From: CAG-917 sp028724485
GTDB lineage: Bacteria > Bacillota > Clostridia > Christensenellales > CAG-917
DNA: 7,642 nucleotides
Reading direction: 5' to 3'
Assembly: GCA_028724485.1 (NCBI GenBank)
Contig: JAQYCY010000140.1
Coordinates: 1 to 7,642 of the forward strand
In this document: piece by piece, positions 1 to 6,542 of the stretch
How positions within the stretch are numbered: position 1 is the stretch's first letter
How the letters are laid out: every line of letters begins with the position of its first letter
Made by a program: the position numbers and the translations under genes
Notes under the pieces: model-generated
Seen by the model: the letters and a program-made list of their open reading frames with translations, nothing else
Told to the model about the DNA's origin: nothing
The model's database searches: none

Positions 1-67
1 TATAAAGAATAGCGGCAGGAAAAATCAAAAATATTCTTACGACCGTAATCTTAGTTGCTAAATTCAT
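1..67 (-). CDS. pgsA: CDP-diacylglycerol--glycerol-3-phosphate 3-phosphatidyltransferase, N-terminal fragment (3' end outside window)
   Basis: Only the first 22 codons are present; the gene runs off the left edge. The peptide starts MNLATKITVVRIFLIFPAA, the usual PgsA opening: a short N-L-x-x-K-[IL]-T-x-x-R-I segment leading into the first membrane helix. PgsA is an integral membrane enzyme that makes phosphatidylglycerophosphate from CDP-diacylglycerol and glycerol-3-phosphate, the committed step to phosphatidylglycerol. The catalytic CDP-alcohol phosphotransferase motif lies outside the window. The start ATG (67-65) overlaps the rimO stop TGA (66-64) as ATGA, and a strong Shine-Dalgarno GGGAGGG sits at 72-78, four bases upstream. 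It is therefore probably translated from the rimO transcript with no promoter of its own. The rimO-pgsA order supports the call, which otherwise rests on a short peptide. Confidence 0.8.
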   Translation of the reverse strand, partial: MNLATKITVVRIFLIFPAAILY

Positions 68-1362
68 TTAACCCTCCCAAGCAAGTCCATTCCTATTCTG
101 CCCGTAATTTCAACGGAATATATCTCGCCGACGCTAAGCGGTGTTTCGGACGTAAAACGAACGACGTTGTCTATGTCGGGAGCTTGAAATTCCGCTCTGC
201 CGACAAACATCTGATTGTCGTAATCTATATCTTCGTAAAGCACGTTTACGGTTTTTCCCACATAGCCGTCAGCCGCTTTCATAATTATGCGTTCTTGAAG
301 TTCTCTTAAAGACTCGCATCTTTTTGCCTTCACGTCGTCGTCGACTCTGCCGTCAAGTTTTTCGGCAGGCGTGCCTTCTTCAAGCGAATACTCAAAAAAG
401 CCTGCGTAATCTATTTCGTAATCACGGATAAAATCGTAAAGCTCTTCAAATTCTTTTTCACCCTCAGACGGAAAACCGACAATAAACGAGCTTCTGATTT
501 TTATGCCCTTTGCCTTAATCTTATTGACAAGATTTTCCGTGTACTCCTCGTCGGTGTGCCTTCCCATAAGTTTGAGCAGTCTTGAATCGATATGTTGAAA
601 AGGAACGTCCATATATTTTGCGATTTTTTCATTGTTTGCAACGTAATCGATAAGCTCGTCGTCAACCATTTCAGGCTCTAAATACATAAGCCTTATACGA
701 TAAAAATCGAATTTGGAAAGCTCGTCTAAAAGAACAGTCAAGCTCTTTTTGCCGTAAAGGTCTGTGCCATAACGAGTTACGTCCTGCGCAACCAAAATAA
801 GTTCCTTTACGCCTTCGTCCGAAAGCGATTTAGCTTCGCCAACTAAATCCTCGATCTTCTCCGAGCGATATTTGCCCCTAATTGACGGAATGGCGCAATA
901 TGTACAATGATTGTCGCACCCGTCGGCAATTTTCAAATAAGCATAATGATAAGGCGTTGTAAGCACACGTTTTGAGCAATATTTATCGAGTGAGCAATAC
1001 AATTTGTTTTCGCTTACGGTCAAACCGTCGAGATAATCGCAAAGCATATCGTAGTCACCCGTTCCCAAAAACAAATCGACTTCGGGAAGCGCTTCTTTCA
1101 AATCGCCTTTATAGCGTTGCGGCAAACAACCCGTAACGACGATTTTCGTTCCGTTTTTCTTTTTGTACTCGACTGCCGAAAGTATTTCGTCGATTGATTC
1201 CGTTTTTGCGCTGTCGATAAAAGCGCAAGTATTTACAACGATAACGTCTGCATCGTCTTCACGGTCGACAAAAGTATGCCCTCTGCCTAACAGCCTTGCA
1301 AGCATCTTTTCGGTGTCTACCCTGTTTTTATCGCAACCTAACGAAATTGTTCCTATTTTCAT
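64..1362 (-). CDS. rimO: Ribosomal protein S12 methylthiotransferase RimO (radical SAM)
   Basis: Complete 432-residue protein, the normal RimO length. RimO adds a methylthio group to an aspartate of ribosomal protein S12, using two iron-sulfur clusters and S-adenosylmethionine in the cytoplasm. The N-terminal UPF0004 domain (about 1-130) opens with SLGCDKNRVDTEKM, which is typical of RimO rather than MiaB, and its auxiliary-cluster cysteines are C10, C46 and C79. The radical SAM domain carries CxxxCxxC at C149, C153 and C156, followed by RGKYRS. Further family blocks are a 'D-V-P-F-Q-H' stretch near 254-259, SSFIVGFPSEGE near 292-303, and FFEYSLEEGTPAEKL. A TRAM domain (about 366-432) ends the protein. 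The start is supported by AAAGG seven bases upstream and by conservation beginning at residue 3. The gene has its own promoter (1383-1410) and overlaps pgsA by 4 bp. MiaB and MtaB are the alternatives, but the N-terminal signature and length favour RimO. Confidence 0.95.
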   Translation of the reverse strand: MKIGTISLGCDKNRVDTEKMLARLLGRGHTFVDREDDADVIVVNTCAFIDSAKTESIDEILSAVEYKKKNGTKIVVTGCLPQRYKGDLKEALPEVDLFLGTGDYDMLCDYLDGLTVSENKLYCSLDKYCSKRVLTTPYHYAYLKIADGCDNHCTYCAIPSIRGKYRSEKIEDLVGEAKSLSDEGVKELILVAQDVTRYGTDLYGKKSLTVLLDELSKFDFYRIRLMYLEPEMVDDELIDYVANNEKIAKYMDVPFQHIDSRLLKLMGRHTDEEYTENLVNKIKAKGIKIRSSFIVGFPSEGEKEFEELYDFIRDYEIDYAGFFEYSLEEGTPAEKLDGRVDDDVKAKRCESLRELQERIIMKAADGYVGKTVNVLYEDIDYDNQMFVGRAEFQAPDIDNVVRFTSETPLSVGEIYSVEITGRIGMDLLGRVK

Positions 1363-1382
1363 AACTTACCTTTTGCAGAATA

Positions 1383-1410
1383 AATATAACATAGTTTTGA
1401 AATTTCTCAA
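1383..1410 (-). promoter_or_regulatory. Probable sigma-A promoter of rimO-pgsA
   Basis: On the minus strand TTGAGA (1405-1410) is followed after 16 bp by TATATT (1383-1388). A TGT directly before the -10 makes it an extended -10 element. The expected start point is near 1376, giving a leader of only about 14 nt with AAAGG placed before the rimO ATG. The terminator upstream makes a separate promoter here necessary, which raises confidence. Confidence 0.7.
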
Positions 1411-1461
1411 ACAAAATAAGCTAAAATTTAATGCCGATTCAAAAACAATTTAAATCACGAC

Positions 1462-1476
1462 TTAACCGCTTGTTAA
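1462..1476. repeat. Short perfect inverted repeat TTAAC-N5-GTTAA
   Basis: A 5-bp perfect dyad with a 5-bp spacer lies between the ftsK terminator and the rimO promoter, about 50 bp upstream of the -35 element. It could be a small hairpin or a binding site for a dimeric regulator. It is short and AT-rich, so chance is a serious alternative. Confidence 0.25.
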
Positions 1477-1487
1477 ACTTAGGCACC

Positions 1488-1514
1488 AAAAAAGCCACTG
1501 CAAGCAGTGACTTT
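1488..1514 (-). terminator. Rho-independent terminator of ftsK
   Basis: On the minus strand, AAAGTCACTG and CAGTGGCTTT form a 10-bp stem (one G-T pair) closed by a CTTG tetraloop (1491-1514). The stem runs directly into a six-base T tract (1488-1493). It starts 14 bases after the ftsK stop codon, the standard position for an intrinsic terminator. It separates ftsK from the rimO-pgsA unit. Confidence 0.9.
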
Positions 1515-1528
1515 AAATTGTTTTTTCA

Positions 1529-4500
1529 TCACTCGTTTTCGCCTTCGAATTCGGCAAGCAAATCATCGTACTCCTCTTGCGTTATGGTGACAGGTCTTGC
1601 GCCGTTCGGCTTGCTCGGAGGACCGAAATAACCCATTCTTTCGATTTGGTCATAAATCTTTCCTGCCTTAGGGAAACCGACGCCGAGCTTTCTTTGAAGC
1701 ATAGAGATGCTGAGCGGAACTCCGTCAAGCCCTATGCGCAAAGCGTCGATAAGCTCTTGCGTAATTGCGCTTTGTTTCTTGCCGCCGTTATCGGCTTGCG
1801 GTTCTTCTTTTTCTTCTTCCTTGTAAATTTCGTCCTTAATTTTGCTGTCGTAAATGCAAGTGTTATGCTCTTTAAGGAAATCGACAACCGCTTTAACTTC
1901 AGGCGTATCGATAAATGCGCCTTGAACACGAACGCTGCTCTTCATCTTAGGGTTCATATAAAGCAAGTCGCCGTCACCGAGCAAGTTTTCCGCTCCGCCG
2001 ACGCCAAGCACCGTGCGGCTGTCGCCTTGCGTAGGAACTCTGAATGCGATACGGCTCGGAAGGTTGTTTTTAATCGTACCCGAAACAACGTCAACCGATG
2101 GTCTTTGCGTTGCGCAAATAAGGTGAATTCCGACCGCTCTTGCAAGTCTTGCCAAACGGTCGATGCAGTTTTCAACCGTTTTACTACCCCTGTCCATAAG
2201 CTCGGCAAGTTCGTCGATAATTATGATAATTCTCGGCATAGGGATAAAGTCGTCTTGCAACTTGCACGCATTGTATTCTTCGATATCGCGATAACCGTTC
2301 TTGTTGAAGAAATCGATACGGCGTTGCATTTCGTCGATGCTCCATTGAAGAGCCTTTATAGCTTTGTCGGCATCGTAAATAATGTCGTCCAAAAGCAAAT
2401 GCGGAATGCCCTTGTAAATCGAAAGTTCGGTACGCTTAGGGTCAATCATGATAAATCTTACGTCGTCAGGCGATGCGTGATAAAGCATACTTACGATAAG
2501 CGTATTTATGCAGCAGCTCTTACCTGCGCCCGTTTGACCCGCAACCAACATATGAGGAAGATTGCGGACTTCGCAAACGTAGTTTTTGCCGTAAATATCT
2601 TCGCCTAACGCAAACGAAACAGGCGATTTTGCGTTTTCAAATTCCTGACTACGCAAAATACTGCTGATTCTGACAAGGCGTCTGTTTTTGTTTGACACTT
2701 CAACGCCTACGAAGTTCTCACCAGGGATAGGCGTCAAAACCTTAACGCTTATTTCTGCCATCTTCATAGCAAGGTCGTTTTCAAGAGATTGCAACCAGTT
2801 TATCGTCTTGCCTCTCGGCATTTCTTCGATTGTAAGTCTGAAAAGCGAGAATGCAGGTCCGCAAACAACGTCGAATATCTTTGCTTTTACGTTGAAGTAC
2901 GCAAGCGTTGTGATAAGCGCTTCTTTCTTTTCTTCGATGTCTTCGCCCGGACCCGTTTTTATTTCGGGCGGAATAAGCAAATCGATAGGCGGAGCAACGT
3001 AAGGCGCGCGCGGTTCGGTTTTTTCAATCGATTCTTCGATTGTTATTTGCGCCGTTCTGACTTTCGGGTCTTCAGGCTTATTTCTCTTTCTGTTGCGACG
3101 CTCCAAATATTTTGCTCTTTCGGCCTCTATTCTTTCGGCTTCGAGTCTTTCTTCTTCCTCTTCACGAAGGAAATCTTCGTTTACGTTTTTATTAAATTCG
3201 TTTTGCGGATTGCTTGCGCTTTCGAAATTATCGGCATAGCCACGATTTTGGACGCTAGTAGCATTAAAATCATGAGACATAGCGTTGCCGCTGTTTTGCG
3301 TCTCGCCGAACGACGACGGGTCTCGTCTTAGCGAGTTTCCGCCTCCGAATCCGCCGATTGTGCCTGCAAACGCTCCAAAGCCGCGCTTCGCTTTCTCTTC
3401 GGCAGAAATTCCGCTTCCGAGTTCGCCGACCGAACGCCACATGCTTCCGCCGCTTTGCGACTGAGTATTGCCCGAATTCGACACTATTCTGTTGTCCGAC
3501 GGATTAGGTTTCAAAACTTCTGCGTTTGCTCTTGCTCTTTCTACGGCGTCGTTATATTCGCCGAAATTGAGTTTTTGAGCAACCGCTCCGTGTCCTTGTT
3601 CACTGCGAACGCTTTCAGCCGCAGTTTGTTGTTTTTGTTCTTCCGCCGCTCTCTTTGCGTTGCGTTCTGCCTGACGACGTTTAAGCTCTTCCATACGTTT
3701 AAGCCTATCGCGCTTTGCTTCGTCGTCTATGCGGCGCACTTCAGCTTCGGCATTAAGTCTTTTGCCGCGTTCATAATCGGGAGCGAAAGTCTTTTCAGTT
3801 CCTGCGGAATTAGGGTTCGAATATACGCCCGTCGTCGGATTGAGCGCAAAACTGCTCGATTGAAGCGGTTTGAGTTCATCCGTTTTAATTTCCGTCTTAG
3901 GCTTTTCTTGAACAGTTTCAGGCTGTCCGACCTGCGTAGGAACGACTTGAATCGGTTGATAAACTACGCTCGGCGAAACAACCGGCACAGGCTGAATAGG
4001 AACGTAGCCGTTCGGCGTCCAAGTAAAGTTTGTCGCGCCGAAATTCGTCGGTTGCGGATACGGACTGAACGGTTGAGGCGAAGGCGCAATCGGTTGATAA
4101 GGATTTACGTTTGCTCCGTAAGCCGAATTTCCGTAGCCGTTATTTAAGCCGCCCTGCATTCCGCCGCCTATTCCGTTATTATTGTAACCGTCGACAGAGC
4201 GATAGCCGTTATTTGCGTTATTATAGCCGCCATTGTTATAGCCGTTTTGTTGCGGCACGTTTCCCCTATCGTATTGATTATGCATAGGGTTGCCGCTCAT
4301 TTGATTTGACTGATAATTATTATATTCGTTTGCATTTCGGTCATAGCCATGGCCGCCGTGCGTCATTTCGCTCCACGTTTGTTTTGCGTCGCCGAACAAG
4401 TTAGCGGCAGGTTGATTGAGATTGTCCGCAAAACTGCTGCCCTTTTGAGCATATTGCGACGCAACGCTTTGATAGCCGTTAGGATTGTTATTTGTAGAAT

Positions 4501-6328
4501 TCAATCCGTAACCGCCGTGATTTTGCGTTTCTTCATAGCCTCGGTTTCCGTTTTGACCATATCCGTTATTTACTGCGTTTACTCCGCCGTTCGAACCGTT
4601 AAAGCCGTAGGCAGGAGCATTTTGTCCGTTTCTTTGCGCTGACAAATGCTTGTCGTTGAAATTCTTAACGTCGGCAAAACTGTTTTCCGATTTTTCGCCC
4701 CTATATGCGTTTACGCTGTAATATCCGTTCGGGTTATCCGATTGCGTAAGCGGTTTCGTTTCCGCTGTGTAAACGTCGTTTTTATGCGACGGAATGAATG
4801 CAAAGCCCGACGGTTTCATTTCGTTTTGAACGGTTTTCGGTTGTTCGGTTTGCATAGCTGACACGTTATTTACGCTCGGTGTGGCAGGTTGCGGTTTTTG
4901 CTCATTTTGCGTATTTACAAAAGTCGGCGTTTGGTTTACATAGCCTTGCGTTTGACCGCCCTGTCCGTTTGCGCTATAGTCGAATTGAGATTGTCTTATC
5001 TTCGAGTTTTCTCTAAAAAGCTCTCTCTGTTCTTCTTTGAGCTTTTCAAACTCTATTGTGTTTTTAAGGTCGTTCTTGATTTCGTTTGCGTTCGCTTGCG
5101 TATTATTGTTTTGCGCAGGAAAACGCGAGCCGCCCGAGTTCTTTGCCGAATTTCTATAAATTTGCGGAGCCATTCCGTTAAGACCGCTGTAATAGTCGTA
5201 TGCTTGTCTAGGGTTAGGAACTGCGGTTTGCGGTTCGGCAGGCGCGGCAACTTCGCTGACGCCCTTTCGCTTTGCTTCGGCATTGTTTATTGCGTCGGTC
5301 AAAGATTGCGGCTCAGCCATAATCGAACCTTTCGGCTCTCTAGCCATAGTGTTTTTGTAGGCATTTTGTAAAGCATTGTAATTAGGGTCGTCGATATTAT
5401 GTTCGTTTGCCCTTCTGCCATTTAAATATTCTTTATATTTTTCGTTGTCGATTTCGCCAAAAAGCATATCTCTGACTATATTGCCCGAGTCGCTTTTAGA
5501 CTTGTCCTCAACCATTCTGTCGTTTCTGAATAAACCAAAACTTCTGTTTCTTTCTCTGTCGTTCATTTCTTCTCCACCCAAGGCATATTTCAAGCCTCGT
5601 CCGTCGATTTTTTCTTCGTCCTCGATATGTCCGTTTTCGTTAGGGAAAATCGGATTGTACCCTTCTGCGCCGACCGTATTTTTAGGCGGCTCTTCCGCAG
5701 CGTTTTCCGTCAACTTGTAGAAAGTCGGCGGCTTTGCGTCGTCGAACGACGTAAGAGTCGGAACTTTCGGAGCAGTAATTTTTTCACCTCGCGGTTTCTT
5801 TCTGAGTTTAAGCCCCCTGCTCTTTGCGGAAGCGCCGCGAATAAACGGAAAAACAGCAAAAAACACGGATATGAAAAACAACACGCAAGTAAATGCCAAA
5901 GCTCCCACGTTTGTAAAAAACCTTTGGAACGGATACGATATAATTCCGAACAATGCGCCGCCTGCAGTATTTTGATTCTTATAGCAAGCGTTCAAATAAC
6001 CGCCATAGCCGTTCGTCAGCGTGTTTGCGCTCGACGTGTAAACGTGAAGCGCCCAGATGCCGGCTATAAGCAGTAACGAAAGTCCGAGAATTTTCTTTCC
6101 TTCAAGGTTAATTCTGAAATTGAAAATAATCGCAACGCCTATTAAAAGCGAACAAATAAAATACGCATAGGACGCATATCCGAACGCCCCTATCAAAAAT
6201 GAAGAAACCATTTTTCCGACGCCGCCGAGCGCGCCGAACAAACTAAGACAGCAAAAAACCGCAATTAGCACGATAAGCACGCCGATTGCGATTCTGTTTA
6301 TGCTGTTTTGAGAATTGTAATTCTTCAT
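1529..6328 (-). CDS. ftsK: FtsK/SpoIIIE-family DNA translocase with a very long low-complexity linker
   Basis: Complete 1599-residue protein. FtsK/SpoIIIE is a septum-anchored hexameric ATPase that pumps double-stranded DNA to clear the chromosome from the closing septum or into a forespore. Four hydrophobic segments lie at about 13-36, 41-71, 79-97 and 141-163, with a basic stretch (RGLKLRKKPRGEK) just inside the membrane. Residues 165-1105 form the linker described separately. The motor alpha domain is about 1125-1205. The RecA-like beta domain (about 1206-1500) has Walker A GQTGAGKS (1264-1271), MIDPKRTELS, Walker B IIIIIDE (D1372, E1373) and ATQRPSVDVVSG (1406-1417). The winged-helix gamma domain (about 1518-1585) should read polar DNA sequences. 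Start choice: GAGGAAGGA lies immediately before the ATG and the first helix follows. Bacillus SpoIIIE is about 790 residues and E. coli FtsK about 1330, so this is unusually long. The gene is monocistronic between a promoter and a terminator. Whether its role is FtsK-like or SpoIIIE-like cannot be told from sequence. Confidence 0.96.
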   Translation of the reverse strand: MKNYNSQNSINRIAIGVLIVLIAVFCCLSLFGALGGVGKMVSSFLIGAFGYASYAYFICSLLIGVAIIFNFRINLEGKKILGLSLLLIAGIWALHVYTSSANTLTNGYGGYLNACYKNQNTAGGALFGIISYPFQRFFTNVGALAFTCVLFFISVFFAVFPFIRGASAKSRGLKLRKKPRGEKITAPKVPTLTSFDDAKPPTFYKLTENAAEEPPKNTVGAEGYNPIFPNENGHIEDEEKIDGRGLKYALGGEEMNDRERNRSFGLFRNDRMVEDKSKSDSGNIVRDMLFGEIDNEKYKEYLNGRRANEHNIDDPNYNALQNAYKNTMAREPKGSIMAEPQSLTDAINNAEAKRKGVSEVAAPAEPQTAVPNPRQAYDYYSGLNGMAPQIYRNSAKNSGGSRFPAQNNNTQANANEIKNDLKNTIEFEKLKEEQRELFRENSKIRQSQFDYSANGQGGQTQGYVNQTPTFVNTQNEQKPQPATPSVNNVSAMQTEQPKTVQNEMKPSGFAFIPSHKNDVYTAETKPLTQSDNPNGYYSVNAYRGEKSENSFADVKNFNDKHLSAQRNGQNAPAYGFNGSNGGVNAVNNGYGQNGNRGYEETQNHGGYGLNSTNNNPNGYQSVASQYAQKGSSFADNLNQPAANLFGDAKQTWSEMTHGGHGYDRNANEYNNYQSNQMSGNPMHNQYDRGNVPQQNGYNNGGYNNANNGYRSVDGYNNNGIGGGMQGGLNNGYGNSAYGANVNPYQPIAPSPQPFSPYPQPTNFGATNFTWTPNGYVPIQPVPVVSPSVVYQPIQVVPTQVGQPETVQEKPKTEIKTDELKPLQSSSFALNPTTGVYSNPNSAGTEKTFAPDYERGKRLNAEAEVRRIDDEAKRDRLKRMEELKRRQAERNAKRAAEEQKQQTAAESVRSEQGHGAVAQKLNFGEYNDAVERARANAEVLKPNPSDNRIVSNSGNTQSQSGGSMWRSVGELGSGISAEEKAKRGFGAFAGTIGGFGGGNSLRRDPSSFGETQNSGNAMSHDFNATSVQNRGYADNFESASNPQNEFNKNVNEDFLREEEEERLEAERIEAERAKYLERRNRKRNKPEDPKVRTAQITIEESIEKTEPRAPYVAPPIDLLIPPEIKTGPGEDIEEKKEALITTLAYFNVKAKIFDVVCGPAFSLFRLTIEEMPRGKTINWLQSLENDLAMKMAEISVKVLTPIPGENFVGVEVSNKNRRLVRISSILRSQEFENAKSPVSFALGEDIYGKNYVCEVRNLPHMLVAGQTGAGKSCCINTLIVSMLYHASPDDVRFIMIDPKRTELSIYKGIPHLLLDDIIYDADKAIKALQWSIDEMQRRIDFFNKNGYRDIEEYNACKLQDDFIPMPRIIIIIDELAELMDRGSKTVENCIDRLARLARAVGIHLICATQRPSVDVVSGTIKNNLPSRIAFRVPTQGDSRTVLGVGGAENLLGDGDLLYMNPKMKSSVRVQGAFIDTPEVKAVVDFLKEHNTCIYDSKIKDEIYKEEEKEEPQADNGGKKQSAITQELIDALRIGLDGVPLSISMLQRKLGVGFPKAGKIYDQIERMGYFGPPSKPNGARPVTITQEEYDDLLAEFEGENE
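4109..4648 (-). repeat. Asn/Gly/Tyr-rich prion-like segment of FtsK (residues 561-740)
   Basis: In these 180 residues I count 40 Asn, 34 Gly and 16 Tyr, half of the total. The repeated unit is NGY or NNGY (for example 588-590, 617-619, 695-697, 707-709 and 729-731). At DNA level this appears as many copies of the plus-strand string AGCCGTT. The composition resembles prion-like or condensate-forming low-complexity domains; that is a resemblance only. Confidence 0.75.
4412..4486 (-). repeat. Internal protein repeat, copy 2 (FtsK residues 615-639)
   Basis: This is the second copy of the NPNGYxSV...SFAD pattern, 83 residues after copy 1. A third partial match, NNGYRSV, occurs at residues 706-712 (DNA 4193-4213) without the SFAD part. 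Confidence 0.55.
4658..4735 (-). repeat. Internal protein repeat, copy 1 (FtsK residues 532-557)
   Basis: Residues 532-557 share NPNGYxSV at the start and SFAD eleven residues after the V with a second copy at 615-639, with one residue of length difference. The remaining positions are diverged, so this looks like an old duplication of about 83 residues or repeated selection of the same short motifs. Confidence 0.55.
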
Positions 6329-6349
6329 TCCTTCCTCAATCTTTAAGAC

Positions 6350-6366
6350 GCTAATTTTATATTAGC
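6350..6366 (-). other. Small hairpin in the ftsK leader, just upstream of the ribosome binding site
   Basis: On the minus strand GCTAAT and ATTAGC form a perfect 6-bp stem with a 5-nt loop. It ends 12 bases before the GAGGAAGGA ribosome binding site (6329-6337). There is no T tract after it, so it is not a terminator. It may only keep the leader open or affect mRNA stability; its function is unknown. Confidence 0.4.
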
Positions 6367-6405
6367 CTTACGTATTATTATCGACCGTTTTAACAAAAAA
6401 GTAGC

Positions 6406-6419
6406 TTAAATTGTTTTTT
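6406..6419 (-). repeat. Third copy of the AAAAAACAATTTAA motif, in the ftsK leader
   Basis: The minus strand reads AAAAAACAATTTAA here, identical over 14 bp to the copy immediately after the ftsK stop codon (1513-1526). A 13-bp inverted copy starts at 1441. All three are non-coding and flank ftsK. Low complexity makes coincidence possible. Confidence 0.4.
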
Positions 6420-6500
6420 TAGTTTTCAACATCTTCGACTATTTTCAAAGAAACTAAAATCAAATATTAAACTCTTTATCTTCTTTAACGTCGGTTTATT

Positions 6501-6529
6501 ATTATATCATAATTAAGCTGCGTTTGCAA
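6501..6529 (-). promoter_or_regulatory. Sigma-A promoter of ftsK
   Basis: On the minus strand TTGCAA (6524-6529) is followed after exactly 17 bp by a consensus TATAAT (6501-6506), preceded by TGA, an extended -10. The predicted start is near 6494, giving a leader of about 165 nt before the ftsK ATG. It lies in the 214-bp gap after dut, so ftsK can be transcribed independently of the genes upstream. The rest of the gap is AT-rich and holds only the leader hairpin and motif copy listed separately. Confidence 0.85.
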
Positions 6530-6542
6530 TAGTTATAAAAAA

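Larger units (their letters stand above)
1441..1525 (-). repeat. Inverted repeat, 14 bp perfect, overlapping the ftsK terminator
   Basis: The plus-strand arm AAAAACAATTTAAA (1441-1454) has an exact reverse complement at 1512-1525. With a one-base bulge the pairing extends through TCAC on the left arm (to 1458), opposite GTGA at 1507-1510. Read in the transcript of ftsK, the 5' arm begins just after the stop codon and shares the AAAGTCAC bases that form the 5' side of the terminator stem, so the two folds exclude each other. The second arm ends in a U run. It could be a back-up terminator, a 3'-end structure, or chance in AT-rich DNA. Confidence 0.5.
3014..5836 (-). other. Linker of FtsK: predicted disordered, low-complexity region (residues about 165-1105)
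   Basis: This in-frame part of ftsK encodes about 940 residues between the fourth membrane helix and the motor. In order: a charged mixed stretch (165-330); N/Q-rich sequence with a charged helical block (418-447); an N/G/Y-rich part (561-740); a P/Q/V-rich part (743-810); a strongly charged, probably helical block (851-903); a G/S/N-rich part (905-1048); and a second E/R-rich helical block (1050-1085). I find no cysteine between C148 and C156's counterpart in the motor (C1156), and only three tryptophans in the linker (652, 770, 964). Low-complexity composition implies disorder; no known domain is recognised. The frame is continuous with the conserved ends, so it is not an assembly fusion on this evidence. 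Confidence 0.85.

Noticed and set aside
1395..1410. Imperfect palindrome around the rimO -35 as a repressor operator
   Set aside because: The arms match over only 5 bp with two mismatched positions inside, which is expected by chance in AT-rich DNA.
1577..2608. A 343-codon plus-strand open frame opposite the FtsK motor
   Set aside because: It is antisense to highly conserved Walker A/B coding sequence, has an Arg/Cys/Phe-rich composition with no domain, and no convincing ribosome binding site. It is a shadow of sense codon use.
3455..4147. A 230-codon plus-strand open frame opposite the FtsK linker
   Set aside because: It encodes an Arg-rich, low-complexity product expected from reversing the linker's codon bias. 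No start context or family resemblance was seen.
4109..4648. The many AGCCGTT strings as a CRISPR array or DNA repeat element
   Set aside because: They have irregular spacing, stay in frame, and encode Asn-Gly-Tyr in FtsK. There are no conserved repeat-spacer units.
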